A stretch of DNA of 64,000 nt. Source: Helicoverpa zea. Its lineage: Eukaryota > Arthropoda > Insecta > Lepidoptera > Noctuidae. The notes beneath the pieces are model-generated. The model was not told the DNA's origin. It saw nothing but the letters and a program-made list of their open reading frames with translations, and did no database searches. How positions within the stretch are numbered: position 1 is the stretch's first letter; every line of letters starts with the position of its first letter. The DNA lies in contig NC_061463.1 of the NCBI RefSeq assembly GCF_022581195.2, positions 5,208,001-5,272,000 of the forward strand, given 5' to 3'. A program made the translations under genes and the position numbers. Below are positions 10,961 to 23,300 of the stretch, one piece after another.

Positions 10961-11871
10961 AACTGACTCCAAAAAAATAAGTTCGGCCTGATACAATAAA
11001 TTTTATAATATTATGGGAACCCTTTTCCTGCACTAGGGTGGAAAATTGTCTATTGCATGCCTCTAAACAGTGCGATAAGAGTGTGTTTTCGAGGGAGTGT
11101 ATTGAGAAACACATTCTTCTTCTTCTTTCTCCTGCCCTGTTCCCAATTTTACTTGGGGTCAGCGCAATATGTCATTTTCTTCCATTTTCCCCTGTCACTC
11201 GTCATACTGACACTCGCGCATGCATTGCAAGCCGGACACATAACTTAATATGGCATCATAATACTTTATTTGGTAATAAGCCTACATTTTATGGCAATCA
11301 CAGTGACTTATTTAGGCAAAAATAATACATTAATTTGGTCGTCAAGTGTTGGTGATCATTTACTAAATTTGGTGGTCGAATACAATTTAAAGTGAAGTCG
11401 TGACTAAAATAGCTGGTACTATTACATTTTTAGACTTTATTTTTCTGGTGTTCAGTAGATATTTCTGGTTACAAAACTAAGGGTATCAAAGCATTTTATG
11501 GTGGTCATTATATTTGTTCCCCTTAACTTTCTGTTTGTTGACAAATGCAAAATCAAGCGCATACAGTTTCTGAATACGCGAGCGAAGCGAGCGCGAAATT
11601 TTAATTATTTTTTATTGAAGACTCAAAACCAAAATAACGTAAAATGTAGTGTCACGTGTGTTTTAAGTACCAAATTTTAACAATAATTAATTTTAAGTTT
11701 AAAAAGTTTCAACTTGTTTAATGTTTTGTTATTGTTAGACAGTTTTATGTAGCGCAGATACTAGTTGCGAACAATTTTTTTTTAATTGGGTTAATTTTGC
11801 CGCCCCCTAAAAGCTGCCGCCCGGGGAATGTGCCCCCTCTGCCCCCCCCACGCTACGCCACTGCTGACAAT

Positions 11872-12239
11872 GAAGACAAAGTGCGTTAAGGGAACTCCTT
11901 AACGGTTGATAGCAGCTACCTTGTGTTAGGCCATATTTTATTTAGTTTGGTAAAGAGTTTCCGCAACTGCCACTAAGGGTACTTAAAATACACTCTTTTG
12001 CAAAAAAAGCGGGCACCTATGTTCAATCTTGGTTTTAAGAACTTTATGTTTCAAAAGGTTTTAATGACTAGAATATATTAAATAATGTCGGGACATAAAT
12101 AATGTCGGGACACCTTTTTCACACACGGTCGGTTAGCCCCATGGTAAGTTATTTATTAACTTGTGTTATGGGTGCTAACACAACTGATAAACTACATATA
12201 GCTACATATATACATATTTATAAATACATATCATAACAC
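11872..12239. other. interior of the long-TIR element, right side
   Basis: No gene visible. AT-rich sequence following the hAT target duplication. Confidence 0.45.
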
Positions 12240-12350
12240 CCAGACCACGGCCAACAAGCACAAATGTCGACCGAACCGGGAATCGAACCCGGGACCTCAG
12301 GTTCGGCGGTCCGGCATGATGATCATTGCGCCATCGAGATCGTCATAATA
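12240..12350 (-). repeat. tRNA-derived SINE fragment
   Basis: In reverse complement it contains GGGTTCGATTCCCGG, a pol III B box, followed by 'ttcggtcgacatttgtgc'. A second fragment of the family is at 41920-41972 on the plus strand. The flanks do not complete a tRNA cloverleaf, so this is not called a tRNA gene. Confidence 0.6.
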
Positions 12351-12774
12351 TTACTAGCATCAAAAGGTTTTGCCAAGCATGTGTATCTATTCTTAATTTT
12401 AATTTTGGAGAATTGCTAAGTAAGTTGTTAAAACCTTGTTCTTAATTTCTAGTAGAAATTTTGTCGGTGTTTTGAATAGCAAGTTTTCCAAGTCATGTTC
12501 AGGAAACTGATACTGCAGTTTTAATAACTGATTGATGAACATTTTTGTTACATCAAAACATTTTAGAAAAATCATGCACATTTAGTAAAATTGACAGCTG
12601 TACTAAATGAGAATAAGATGATACAGCACGACGATTGACGACAAATTATTAGAGATAAAAAATAATAAAGAATATAAAAAAATTGGCGGCAAAGCTTCTT
12701 CTTCTTTCGTGTCGATGACATGTCATATATTGAGACTACACTATGTCAGCCCAATATGCCGCCACAGCGAGAGC

Positions 12775-13491
12775 ACGGCGGCAAAGCTGAGAGCTATTTA
12801 TCCTGATGTTCTTCATATTACATGGTCACCCTTAATGGCGACGTCTTAAGGAATATGGAAAAGATGATTTTTTATCAGATATTGAATACATACAATTTTC
12901 ATTTGTGCATGTATATTTAGTAGAAATTTATACTAAATGTTAGTGTCTTTATTTTTTTTATTCCATTCCGATTTCAGGTAACTCAAGCATTTTCTCATTT
13001 CAGAAACGTCAGGATTGAGGAGCCACTTAAAATACGTTTTCTTACAAAATTCACTCAGTTTTGCTACTTTGTTTATGTACTACAAATTCAGGCACACTTA
13101 CTACTAAATGTTTATGGGGTGTAATTTGAATTTGCCACTTACGATTCATGGGAATTCACACTTTCATTGTATGGGTTAAGGTGCCACATTAAAAGTATTG
13201 TACCTTCTTAAATATTAAAGGTAGTGGAATTAAATTTTTAGTACTCATTGCGCTCAATTACTACTAAATCATACAAAATTTTCAAGAATGTACATCGTAT
13301 ACTTTCTGTGTTCCAACGTGGCTCCTCAGTCCAAATATTTAGATTGAGGAGCCACCTTTGTGTTCATATAACTTTTGAACTATTATACTACAAATTCCAA
13401 GATTGAGTCTACAATACTTTTTAACTTACTACTAAATAAGTACAAAATTTCATTAAGATACAAAAAGTGGCTCCTCAATCCTGATGGACAT
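12775..13491 (-). repeat. right TIR
   Basis: Uninterrupted copy of the arm, reverse-complementary to 1797-1936 plus 8384-8970. It ends at ..TGATGGACAT, followed by target duplication GCATTGCA at 13492-13499. It preserves the pre-insertion state of the copia target site, with a single GGTGG near 13352. Confidence 0.88.
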
Positions 13492-13499
13492 GCATTGCA

Positions 13500-15793
13500 G
13501 ACTGTGCCAATTTCTTTCCAAAAACCTCCACCCTTTCAAAAACTTTCTCCTCATTGCGTACATAATATTTGCAAGGTAAATAAAAAACAATACAGGTACA
13601 ATGATGTAGTTTAGGACACGGATACAATCAGTAATTTAAGAATTAATTTATTGGAAGATTTATTTTAAAGTTTTTTTTACGAAGTTATTTTCTACCATCT
13701 GGGAAAAGCGTTTTCGTCCGTAGACTGGTAACATTGCCATTCCGGGACGAGCGAGAGTGAACGACGGAAAGCTAGGGAAGTGGCTAACTTTTAGTAGGAT
13801 AGTTTTATTTTATTTATGAATGAAATGATCTACTGTACGTATTATTTTTTTACTAATTGAGCTACAAGTTATTAGTGTATTGAATTATCGAAACCAATAC
13901 AAAGTGATACTGTTCGCTGAGCTTAGATAACTCTTCATCTTCACAGCCGCTTGGCCCGGGTTATTGACGTTTATTATAAGCATCTACTTAGAATTTTAGC
14001 TTCCGAATACTGTTTGTGTACGCTATTTTGTGGGCGTGTGGTCTAGGTACGTAGTGAGTAGTAACTACAGAAGAAATTATTGAATATTGTGAAAAAAGTG
14101 AAATTGTGCTAATCTATTGGTCTGATATGTGTTACAAATTGGTATTGATGTGGCAAACCGGATTGCACCAAGTTGGAGAAAACGTGACGCTCTTTTAAGG
14201 TCAGTAACAAATTTACAACATTGATTAGATATAATATTACTTTTAAATGTTTCACTATTCTTTGTCCGAAGCTGTACTTATGGGCAATACCGTACACGCA
14301 ATTAAATTAAGTTATTTTTGTCAGTCTTGGCGTAAATGGGAGTAGTTCTAATAAATACCTTCTATTTCGAATATAAAACACAAATGTAGTTAATGCATCC
14401 ATGCAACTTGTTTGAAACGATAGTTCAGCCTTTTGTCAATAGAATATTAATATTTGCTTTGAGATACATAGAAATATATATCCTTTTCGGAGCAGACAGT
14501 GCTTTCCCAAACTAAATGTATATGTAAGTAATAATAACACATCAAATCACTGAATTAGAAATGGGTTATATCATAAACTGCCCATTATTTAACTAATATT
14601 ATCCACATAATTGTCCACTTGTCAATATTTGTGACTAAAGACAAAACAATTATTTCAGTCTAGTATTCAAAGCACTTTAATAACAAATATTTGTTTATTT
14701 TTATATTCAGATTACATGCTACACCAATAATTCAAAAATAGAAAAAATCTTGATTTGTAATACCCAAACAGAGCTATATCTATTAGCTTTGGTCATAAGT
14801 AGAAAGCTACAACAGTAAAAATATTCAGGCATCTAAGTGCTTAGTACCTGTGTTAATTATTACCTTAGTTTATTTGAGTATGTAAAAGTGGCACCCTTTA
14901 ACTGTAATGTTAACCAAACCATTACCAGCAATGAAATAGCCGGCTATCAGGTAAATCGGCTATGCCTATGGCATGACATCTGCCTATGGATTGCTAAACT
15001 CTTAAAAATAAGTGAAAAAGTCCTATTAAGATTTTGTCAGTGCCCACTCAAATGGATGAATAGGTAGACATTTAAAATTAGTACCTATGTAGAAGCACTA
15101 AAAATTAATTTAGACAATGTTTTATTGAATCAGCCAGCACTAATAGAAAGGTTTCTTCAACAACGTAATATGGAAATTAGAAAATTTACTTAGAGATAAA
15201 AGATTTTATTGCTGTGATGCCTAGTTATGGATAAAAGACAATAGTCATTATTCCACATTACTTAAGTAATTTACATTTGTAATGGGTACCTAAAAAATGA
15301 AAGTGAATATTTTACTTATTCAAAATCACACCATTGTTCTTTTTACTTTATGCTTAAAAATCTCCTTATGTAAGTTTGTAGCTAAAATGTTGATAATCTG
15401 GATTTGCAGTTAAAATTACCGTGCTGTTGATGAGAATCTAACTAATGCCAACTGCACTGTAAGCATATAGTGATTGTGATAGTGAGACAGATTTTTGTAA
15501 GATGTTTCTGATATGATTTTAATCAAGTGCTATTCGCTCTTAATAAGGATTCACAGTGGGTTCTCCACTGCCAATCCGAATGCGTATACTTTAAAACGGG
15601 CAAAAAAATCACACCATGTTGTATTGGAGCCACGTAAAATATTATTTCTATTCTAGTTTTCAGTATTTGTTGCCACTGTAGGCAACAAGTTGCCAGATGT
15701 AACAAGATTTGGTTAATTTAAAATAGATGTAATTTGTTTAGTAAATTATTTCTATGTACTTAGTTTGAAGGAAGCAAGCAAACTGATATATTA
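13500..15793. other. intergenic or intronic, no gene seen
   Basis: AT-rich with no convincing exon. A somewhat GC-richer patch at about 13690-13790 ('ccgggacgagcgagagtgaacgacgg') and another at 13935-14100 could be non-coding first-exon or promoter sequence, but I have no splice or protein evidence. Confidence 0.4.
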
Positions 15794-16471
15794 CACTGGT
15801 CAACAGCATTTTTGGTGCAAAGGTGAAATATATCATTTCTTATAGATTATTTGATACATAATCGAAGTCCAGAACATAAAGTTGCACTAGCACATGGGGA
15901 TTTAGAGATATACCCCTCCTAAAGTACCAAAAACGCATTTGAATCATTCACGCATTTAAACATATTTGACGATTTTTTTGAAGGACAGCAAAATTGTTTT
16001 TTAGTTTCTATCTATAGCATTATATAGTACTACTCTTCCCGATTGAAATTCATTTTTATTTCGAATGCTAAGAGTTTAAATTTTCATGAAATATGTATAC
16101 AGCTACGGTAGTTTGATCTTCCCTATATTTTATTTGGCCTGTTAGTATGAAAAAACTCCACTTTAGATATAAAATGGTATATATTGAGAAAGATAACTTG
16201 CAAAAATATAAATTAAAATGGGGTTAATGCGGGGAAAGTAGTACTATATAATGCTTTAGTTAGAAATTACTAGAAAATTCTGCTGTCCCCAAAAAATTAC
16301 ATTAAATTTCATAAAAAAACGCGTTTTTGGTACTTTAGGAGGGTATATCTCTAAATCCCTACGTGCTAGTGCAACTTTATGTTCTGGACTTCGATTACGT
16401 ATCAAATATTCTATAAGAAATTGCATATTTCACCTTTGCACCAACAAAAAATAATAATTTGTTGACCAGTG
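15794..16471. mobile_element. 678-bp fold-back element with TTA target duplication
   Basis: Starts CACTGGTCAAC and ends GTTGACCAGTG, flanked by TTA on both sides (15791-15793 and 16472-16474). The two halves are inverted copies over most of their length, sharing for example 'ctccctaaagtaccaaaaacgc'-type and 'gtgctagtgcaactttatg' words. A TTA duplication fits PIF/Harbinger MITEs. No coding capacity. Confidence 0.8.
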
Positions 16472-16649
16472 TTATTGGTACCAGCCTAGGAAAATATATA
16501 ACTACGTAGGTGACATCAAAGATTTACCATTATTCCTATATATAGCCTACTATATTATTCTACTCTATGTTACATGTACATTTTCGTCATACGATACACG
16601 TGACTCAACTAACATTATTACTTTCTCACAATTCAGGCTGATATATTAT

Positions 16650-16925
16650 CTCTCGTATCTACATGTCTATCTGTAAAGCAAACAAACTAAGTAGGTGACA
16701 GGTAAAAATATAAGAACATCGCATCGATACGACATGATACGATAGGTTAGTTCGTCGTTCGCGTGCTGTTGAGAGGGGTCGTGGCGTGTCCAAGTGGTGG
16801 GGTACGGACGCGGCGCCCTCCGGTCCACCCTCCATCAACGACCCTCGACTCGATTCACGATTGCACTCGTTAGCTAGCGCGACATCGTGCTTTGATAACT
16901 GTACACGTGAAACGATCATTGCATT
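16650..16925. promoter_or_regulatory. GC-rich patch, possible promoter or first exon
   Basis: CpG-rich sequence at about 16740-16900 in an otherwise AT-rich region. A minus-strand frame of 86 codons crosses it but has no recognisable domain. It may mark a distal promoter of the downstream plus-strand neurabin gene, or be unrelated. Confidence 0.3.
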
Positions 16926-17084
16926 TTACGAATACCCTGAACCTTGCACAAATCTTTAATTCAATCTAGGCCATATGGGATACCTTCATTTGCTCGATTA
17001 CTTAACTGTAACATCATGTGTATTTACGTTTATTGCCATATGACATACAAAATTAAGCTACCTGTATCAGTCGTCATCAGAAAC

Positions 17085-17215
17085 CAGAAAGTCTGACAAC
17101 CAGACTCACCAAGGGGTTGAAGAGGGCAGATAGGTAGTGGTTCCATGTAAAACACGGGTACTCAGCTGCATCCGCAATCCGACTCCAGCATAGTTGGGAA
17201 AACGGCTAGGCTGAT
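17085..17215. repeat. dispersed repeat, 'catagttgggaaaacggctagg' family
   Basis: The tail 'ccgactccagcatagttgggaaaacggctaggctgatga' is of a type I recognise as a widespread lepidopteran retroposon 3' end. The rest of the copy is diverged. Confidence 0.6.
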
Positions 17216-17515
17216 GAATCAACATCACTTATCATTGGTATAAGTTTGCTACATATCTACATACCTTGAAGTTATAAAACCCACTTATTAAGAGGGGAGA
17301 TAAGATCACTATATTGACATTTTTTGGCAAATCATCACGAAGTTTTGTTAGGTTGAATCCATCTAACACGAATTACCTATTTTAGAGTCCTATTAGTAGT
17401 ATCGCATACCAAGTCCACTCGATGTGCTAAAAAATACTATACTTATAGCCACCACTGAGGGTCCTAAGAACTACTAGATCTGAAGTATCCTTTAATGAAT
17501 GATTTTATTTACTTA

Positions 17516-17760
17516 CTAGCTGTTGCCCGCGACTTCGTCTGCGTGGGCAATATAGAATTTCTAATTTTCGTTCATTAACGTTCATTGCTCATCCCCCGTA
17601 GGTGATAGCGTGATAATATATAGCCTATGTGTTGAACCGGCCCCCAGGTAATAGTCATGCAAAATTTGATTTAAATCCATGCAGTACTTTTTGAGTTTAT
17701 CCGGGACAAACATACAGACAAACAGACATACAGACAAAAATTCTAAAAACTAAAAGTAAC
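17516..17760 (+). repeat. dispersed repeat, family B copy
   Basis: Starts 'actagctgttgcccgcgacttcgt' and ends in 'gggacaaacatacagacaaacagac'. It shares the layout of the copies at 37276 and 52036 but is diverged. Confidence 0.65.
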
Positions 17761-19878
17761 TAAAAGTATTCTTTTAAAAAAATATTCAATGTACAGTTTT
17801 GACTTTCCTATCATTTTATTATATGTATAGACAGTGGGCATTAACTACCTATCATTACCATTGTAACTTGCAACAATGCATTAAAATATACAGGTAGGAA
17901 CTTCTTGATGTATTTTATTGGTTATAATGTTTATGTACTTCTCTTCTATCGTGTCGGCAGAAACTACAGTGCGCATTAATGTCGTGCTAAAAAGATTAGC
18001 CAGTCAGCGAAGGTTCGAACATGCTGACTATGTGGAAGCCGACATCGTCACTCACAGTGGTTATTATGCCCCCACATTACCGGTCAAGGAGACAAATATT
18101 ATGTATGTGCAAGGAAAAATCAGTTAACGGAGTTTTGCGCTACGAAAAAAAAATCGGTGTTTTCACTTCATCCAGAAAATAAGCATAGTTAAGAAACGTT
18201 GAAGAAAGTGTTATTTCTGTAATTTGAATGTCAAAACTCAAAACATAATAGGCAGCTGAATTATTAGCATTTTATTTTAGAAATCGGATTCACTGAGGCA
18301 GAGAAAACCTTATCATTTATCAAAGCCTCACGTTACTTTAATACAATATGACACGTGATACGTAATTGCCAACCAAAATACCGCGCAAATGATAACTTCG
18401 ACAATAATATGTATAACCCAATAAAATTAGGAAAAGTAACTGAATTGATTAGAAAATATACATAAAGGGTATTCTAGGTATATCTGTTCTTTTACCAACT
18501 TCCCCATAGCATACGTTTACTACCTATATAATGAATACATACAGGCATTGCAAGTACGTACTTGATAACTGCCTTTGAAGATTATTCTAACAAGCAACTC
18601 AAATGGGCATCATGTTATCATTGCATTGTCACTACATGTTATTATACTATTTCTTTGATCTGAGTTATTATAAAAGAAAATCCTACAGGAAAACACATAG
18701 GTACGTTATTTCGATTTGTTGTTTGGGCCGCGACACCCACAATGTTTAGGGGGTTTCATGTTTCGGGTGTCAACGTCGAGCCTATAAATTAGCAAGGCAG
18801 TGACCCCTTTTCACGCTATTAACTTTGGCACCTATAATTACGTATTTATTAATACATTTTCAAGTACTTAAGTAACTGCTAAGTATGGATACTGGCTGAA
18901 AAGATTCAGCCAAGTATGGCTGTTAGTTCGTTGAGAATAGTTTAAAAATACTGACACGACAGGCTTTAAAACTGTTATGTTATTTTTTTCATAGACGTTT
19001 CATGGAAGGTCATAAAATGAAGGAAACTTTAAGGAAATTTTAATTGTCACTCTTTGTTACGCTGTCTTTGTGAATTGTCTATTTTGTAAAACGCCTACTC
19101 AAAGCAATCTGCTACCATAGGATTATTAAGTGCGTCATTATGTCCCAAAATGGTCAAACGCTAAAAGCATAGTAATAAATAAGCTATGTTGACAATAATC
19201 CAAACCTACGTTAATAAACCTTGTATATTAGAGTTTGATAAGGTAATATGAAAGATAACATCGCACAATATTGGGAGTGTTTCTGTAAACTGTTCAATTT
19301 CCTATTTCTAAACCAACATAACTTGCATGCAGCATGTCTAGTTGCGGGAGGTCGTTTGTTATTTTCGCAGCAGTCCCAAAAACTGCAGACATGTTTAGAC
19401 TTTTAGGACATGGCTTACGTCCTCTCCTACAAACGAGTGACTGCAAGTGTACTGTAGAATATTAGGAATTTAGATAATACTGCCCTATTTACCGATCCGC
19501 AAAGGAAGACAGTATGTCATTCGCTTTTACAATAATAGGAACAGACTAGAAGGAATGTATTAAAAGAATACACGTGTATAGGTTAAGGGTTTAGTTAGCA
19601 TCGATGAATAAATTGCAAAAAGTATAATATGAATACCCCCCACGACTATTGGACCCAGATTTATGTGAAATACTTGAACTTTGCCATGGGACTGTAACAA
19701 ACAGTTGCCCTTCAACACCAAGAATAACAAATAGATTGAATTTAGTTGCTAATTAATAGATCTTCTTGTGATCCTTCAATATGAGGCTGTTATTTGAATT
19801 GATATACTCCAAAATCAACGCTTTATATCTATATCTTGGTGTAGCCGCAGGTGATGAGTATTTGGATCTTAGCCTCAG
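17761..19878. other. no gene called
   Basis: AT-rich. A 69-codon frame at 17918-18127 preceded by an AG acceptor looks slightly exon-like but does not fit neighbouring exon phases. Nothing else is supportable. Confidence 0.4.
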
Positions 19879-20021
19879 CGTCCCAGCATCAGACCGATAA
19901 CCTAAGCCACTTGTTCCAGATGGAAGAGCTTGCACGGCGAGCGGGCGGCGGCACCCCGGCGTCGGGTGACACGCGCTGCGCGGTACTTGGCTCGTCTAAT
20001 GACCATCCATTTATCCGGTAC
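19879..20021 (+). CDS. candidate upstream first exon (alternative N-terminus of neurabin)
   Basis: A GC-rich island bounded by a good acceptor (gcctcag, exon from 19879) and a donor GTAAGC at 20022. An ATG at 19920 opens 34 codons that end exactly in phase 0. The first known neurabin exon begins after an acceptor at 26456 and is open in phase 0 for ten codons before its ATG. The two could therefore join in frame and add 44 residues. An alternative donor GTACGT at 20018 would instead make it an upstream ORF. This rests only on phase compatibility. It would place the thyroglobulin-repeat gene inside a neurabin intron on the opposite strand. Confidence 0.35.
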
Positions 20022-20364
20022 GTAAGCTTTTGTGCACTACTATACTGTGAAAAGATCCCAAATAGCAATCACGAGTGTCGCCTAGTTTATTCAGAGTAAT
20101 TGGCCCTGAACTGCAGTGAACTGTTGATAATGATGAATATGTGGTTGAAGCTGCTGATGGAAATATCTATTTGTAATATTTATGCTGATGTCTCAATGAA
20201 ATGACTATAGGTATTCAGACACCTCAAAAACACATCACACACATACATCCTACATCTAAGTGTTACACAAAAGAAATGACTCGAATTAAATCCCAATATA
20301 TAACATTTATTAGCTCAATTAGATGGATATAATAATATTATACATGAATGAAATTATATAAAAT

Positions 20365-23300
20365 TTAAGCGTAGCTAGCACAATTATCTGATGGCCAGGC
20401 ATCTAACAATTCACCGTGGTACCCGTCACTATCGACACAGTAGTAGACGTCGCCCACGTTCTGGTTCGGACGGTAGTTGCCATTCCCCATGCAAGTCTCC
20501 GTCACCGTCATTCCTCGCGCCGGGAAGATAATCATGGTGTCTCGTGCACAATCTGCTCAAAACATCATTCTTTAGGATGGCAAATAACAATAGGTCTATT
20601 CAAACAACGTGTGTGTTATCCCGATCGACAGATTCTTATTTTCAAGACCTACTAGAAATGAAGTCTGAAATTCAAGAACACAAGTCAAGGTTTCTATTTC
20701 AAGGTATGCCTATCAATAAAATTGTTGTTCAATAATTTCGGATTTATCGCTAAAGGTAGTGTGGTTCACGGTCAATTAATTTCTCACAACTGCAACCATT
20801 TCAGTGTCGAGATTATACCTCTAAGTATGAAAATTATGTTCCATAGCAACACTAGAACAATGCTACTGGTACAGTGTAACTGGTTAGCGTAGAGCCCAAC
20901 TTCAAAGTTAGCAACAGATTTATAGACATGAATATCTTTGTGATCAGAGAAACGCTGGAATCATAATTTATAAAAATGTGAATATACCTACATACAAACA
21001 TAGTTATATCAAAATCAATGAATGTTTTCTATTGACTAGCTTTCTCATTCCACCTACGTTGAAAGTTGCAGAGGCGAAGTCACCTGTCAGAAGGCAACTT
21101 TTGTTGAATTAATTGGTGAAGTATGTTGGTCTCCGCATTCCAGCTGAATGGTAGGATGGGTGGAACCGTACAACGTATCGGGAACAGGGTCACGGCCGAC
21201 AACCGGTCGTAGTGGCACAATGCGAATGAGCCATGCTAACGGTACGCTGATGCCCTCCAGCCTATCTCGTTTTATGTGCATGTAGTATGCAAATTATATC
21301 AATCAATGACTTGGATTATAATATGTGCAAAATGAACATACGCAATAACATCAGTGCCAAAAGACGATTTATTTAAAGTTTGAACTATGTAAGTTTTAAT
21401 TTTAATAAATTTTAATTACCGTTCAGTACAAATCTTATATCGATTTTGTATAAAACATATTTTGTGGATGACATTGAACATATACTTCGCTTTGCCAAAA
21501 TTGGAAATGCTGGTTCAGCAACTTGAATAATTAGGAAATGGTTTTGAGTAGTACCCATATAAGCCGCTAGAGCTCTCATTTTGCCTCTTAATCACCCACA
21601 CAAACTACTTTTAACAAAAATTGGAATGTGAATATTTAAAGTCTGATGCATTCGTTGTAGATTGAAACACAACTGACTTATCCAATTTCTACGATGTTTG
21701 ACCCCGATTAAATTCAATATTTAAATAGATTGGGGAGGAAACTAGCTAGTAATAATTAATTAGAAATTCTGCAGCTTGTGAGGTAACCTTTTTATGCTAA
21801 TGACTTTTTATGATAGTAAAGCTAAAATTGATTTCGTGATTGTCGAGTTGCTGCTTTTCCTCATAATTATAGTTGGAGTGCTCATTAGATTTAACATTTA
21901 TGTATTAGTTATTTTATTACTCTCCATAGCTACATATAAAACATTGTAACTTCTAGCTGGATGTAGAAAATATAGTTCAATAATTTTTCATCTTACTGAT
22001 TACGTTAAATCTAGTCGTAGTCACTAAGGGTTTTGCTAAAAGTGCAGTTAAACATTTCTTTAAATACTTACTGCAGTTCATTCCCTGCATATCACTTGTG
22101 GTTGCCTGCCAGGCACCTAAAATTTCTCCATCGCGACCAGTACAGTAAGCACTGAAATCATAAATAATAATAATTGTCAATTATTATTCAGGATTCATTA
22201 TTATCAAGGATTATAAGAACAATGCTGTTATTTGCTTTCACGGCGTCTATTACGTCTGCGTCCTTTGTTCTTAGGAATATTTATTTTCTTTATTAATAAA
22301 AATACCCTTTCATTTAAGAGAATAATGCCATACACGCTGTTTCTAATTTGATAAGGTCCATAGCTTCCGTCGTAGTCACACGTAACAACTGGGTTGCCGA
22401 GGAAATTTGTTCCGTGCCTCGCTTGCTCTTCCGCTATCTCACCGCTGGCAATTACTAAACTTTCGCATTTTCTTAAATATTGCTCTCCGATGACTGCAGG
22501 ACTATCTGCAATTGGAACAATAATAATACAAAGCCAACAGATGTTTATCAGAATTCCACATACATTGGGCAAGTTTATTTCTACTGTTTCATGCACAATT
22601 TGTGAAATCATTGTCCTCTTTGTGTTTATAACACATTCTAAATATAGAAAGTTGATTTGCGTAGATAAATCGCTATCATAACAATTTTCCTTAACCATTA
22701 AATGAACATGGTTTGTAATTTATAATTTATTACTAAAAAGTGTTGATTGATATTGGTTTCGATGGATATAATTTGTTAAAAGAATCCAAACTGTTTTAGA
22801 TATTTGTTTATGTTCGCCACGATCGATACAGAATAGTAGGGTGGCTGCCCTCTGTAGTATGACGTCACAGTGCTGTGGACATGTGCCTTGTGCCGGTCGC
22901 ACCCACCTGTATTTACTACCTATATGCATAAATTGCACTACGCGCAGAAGTAGATTCTCTAGAAACCAGGTCACGCTGTAGTTTATGTTACCATTTACAT
23001 TAGTATAGCAAGTTTTGTTCTCTTAATAAAGTAATATTTTCGTTTGAAGCTACTTAACAACAACAATAATTTATTGTTCCTGCAAAACGAACATGAATAG
23101 GAGAAACACATTTTAAATGGTTGCGACACTTTAACGAGACTTCGCATTATTCGACGGTTGCAGTTGAAACATACCTTACGTTCGTTCATCAACGTAATGT
23201 ATTTGTACAAGTGTATCTGGGTTCTTTGTCATACTGATTGTATACAATGCCTTTGGTCACTCAATATCTTGGGACCGTGAATCACTTGTGAATATTGTGT

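Larger units (their letters stand above)
9599..11863. mobile_element. non-autonomous hAT element (2265 bp)
   Basis: Ends are perfect 12-bp inverted repeats, CAGTGGCGTAGC on the left and GCTACGCCACTG on the right. The flanks are an exact 8-bp duplication CTGACAAT (9591-9598 and 11864-11871). Subterminal 'ctgccgcccgggg' sequence is also shared in inverted form. These are standard hAT hallmarks. The interior holds two tandem arrays and no transposase. Confidence 0.9.
1797..13491. mobile_element. long-TIR DNA element with nested insertions
   Basis: The two ends are inverted copies of each other for about 725 bp and are flanked by the direct repeat GCATTGCA (1789-1796 and 13492-13499). Both arms start ATGTCCATCA. 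Subtracting the copia element with its target duplication (1937-8383) and the hAT element with its duplication leaves an element of about 3.0 kb. The arms contain repeated GATTGAGGAGCCAC words, which could be transposase binding sites. No transposase frame is visible, so this copy looks non-autonomous. An 8-bp duplication is seen in hAT and P-type elements, but the ends do not show the usual hAT CAGNG start, so the superfamily is unassigned. Confidence 0.8.

Noticed and set aside
12255..12330. tRNA-like sequence with a B box.
   Set aside because: Only the B box and short flanks fit; no cloverleaf can be completed, and a sister fragment at 41920 shows it is a SINE family.
17918..18127. 69-codon plus-strand frame after an AG acceptor.
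   Set aside because: Its possible donors do not match the phase of the candidate exon at 19879, and no domain is visible.
20416..20735. Plus-strand frames opposite the last Tg-1 exon.
   Set aside because: They are antisense shadows of the coding exon at 20365-20552 and its intron.
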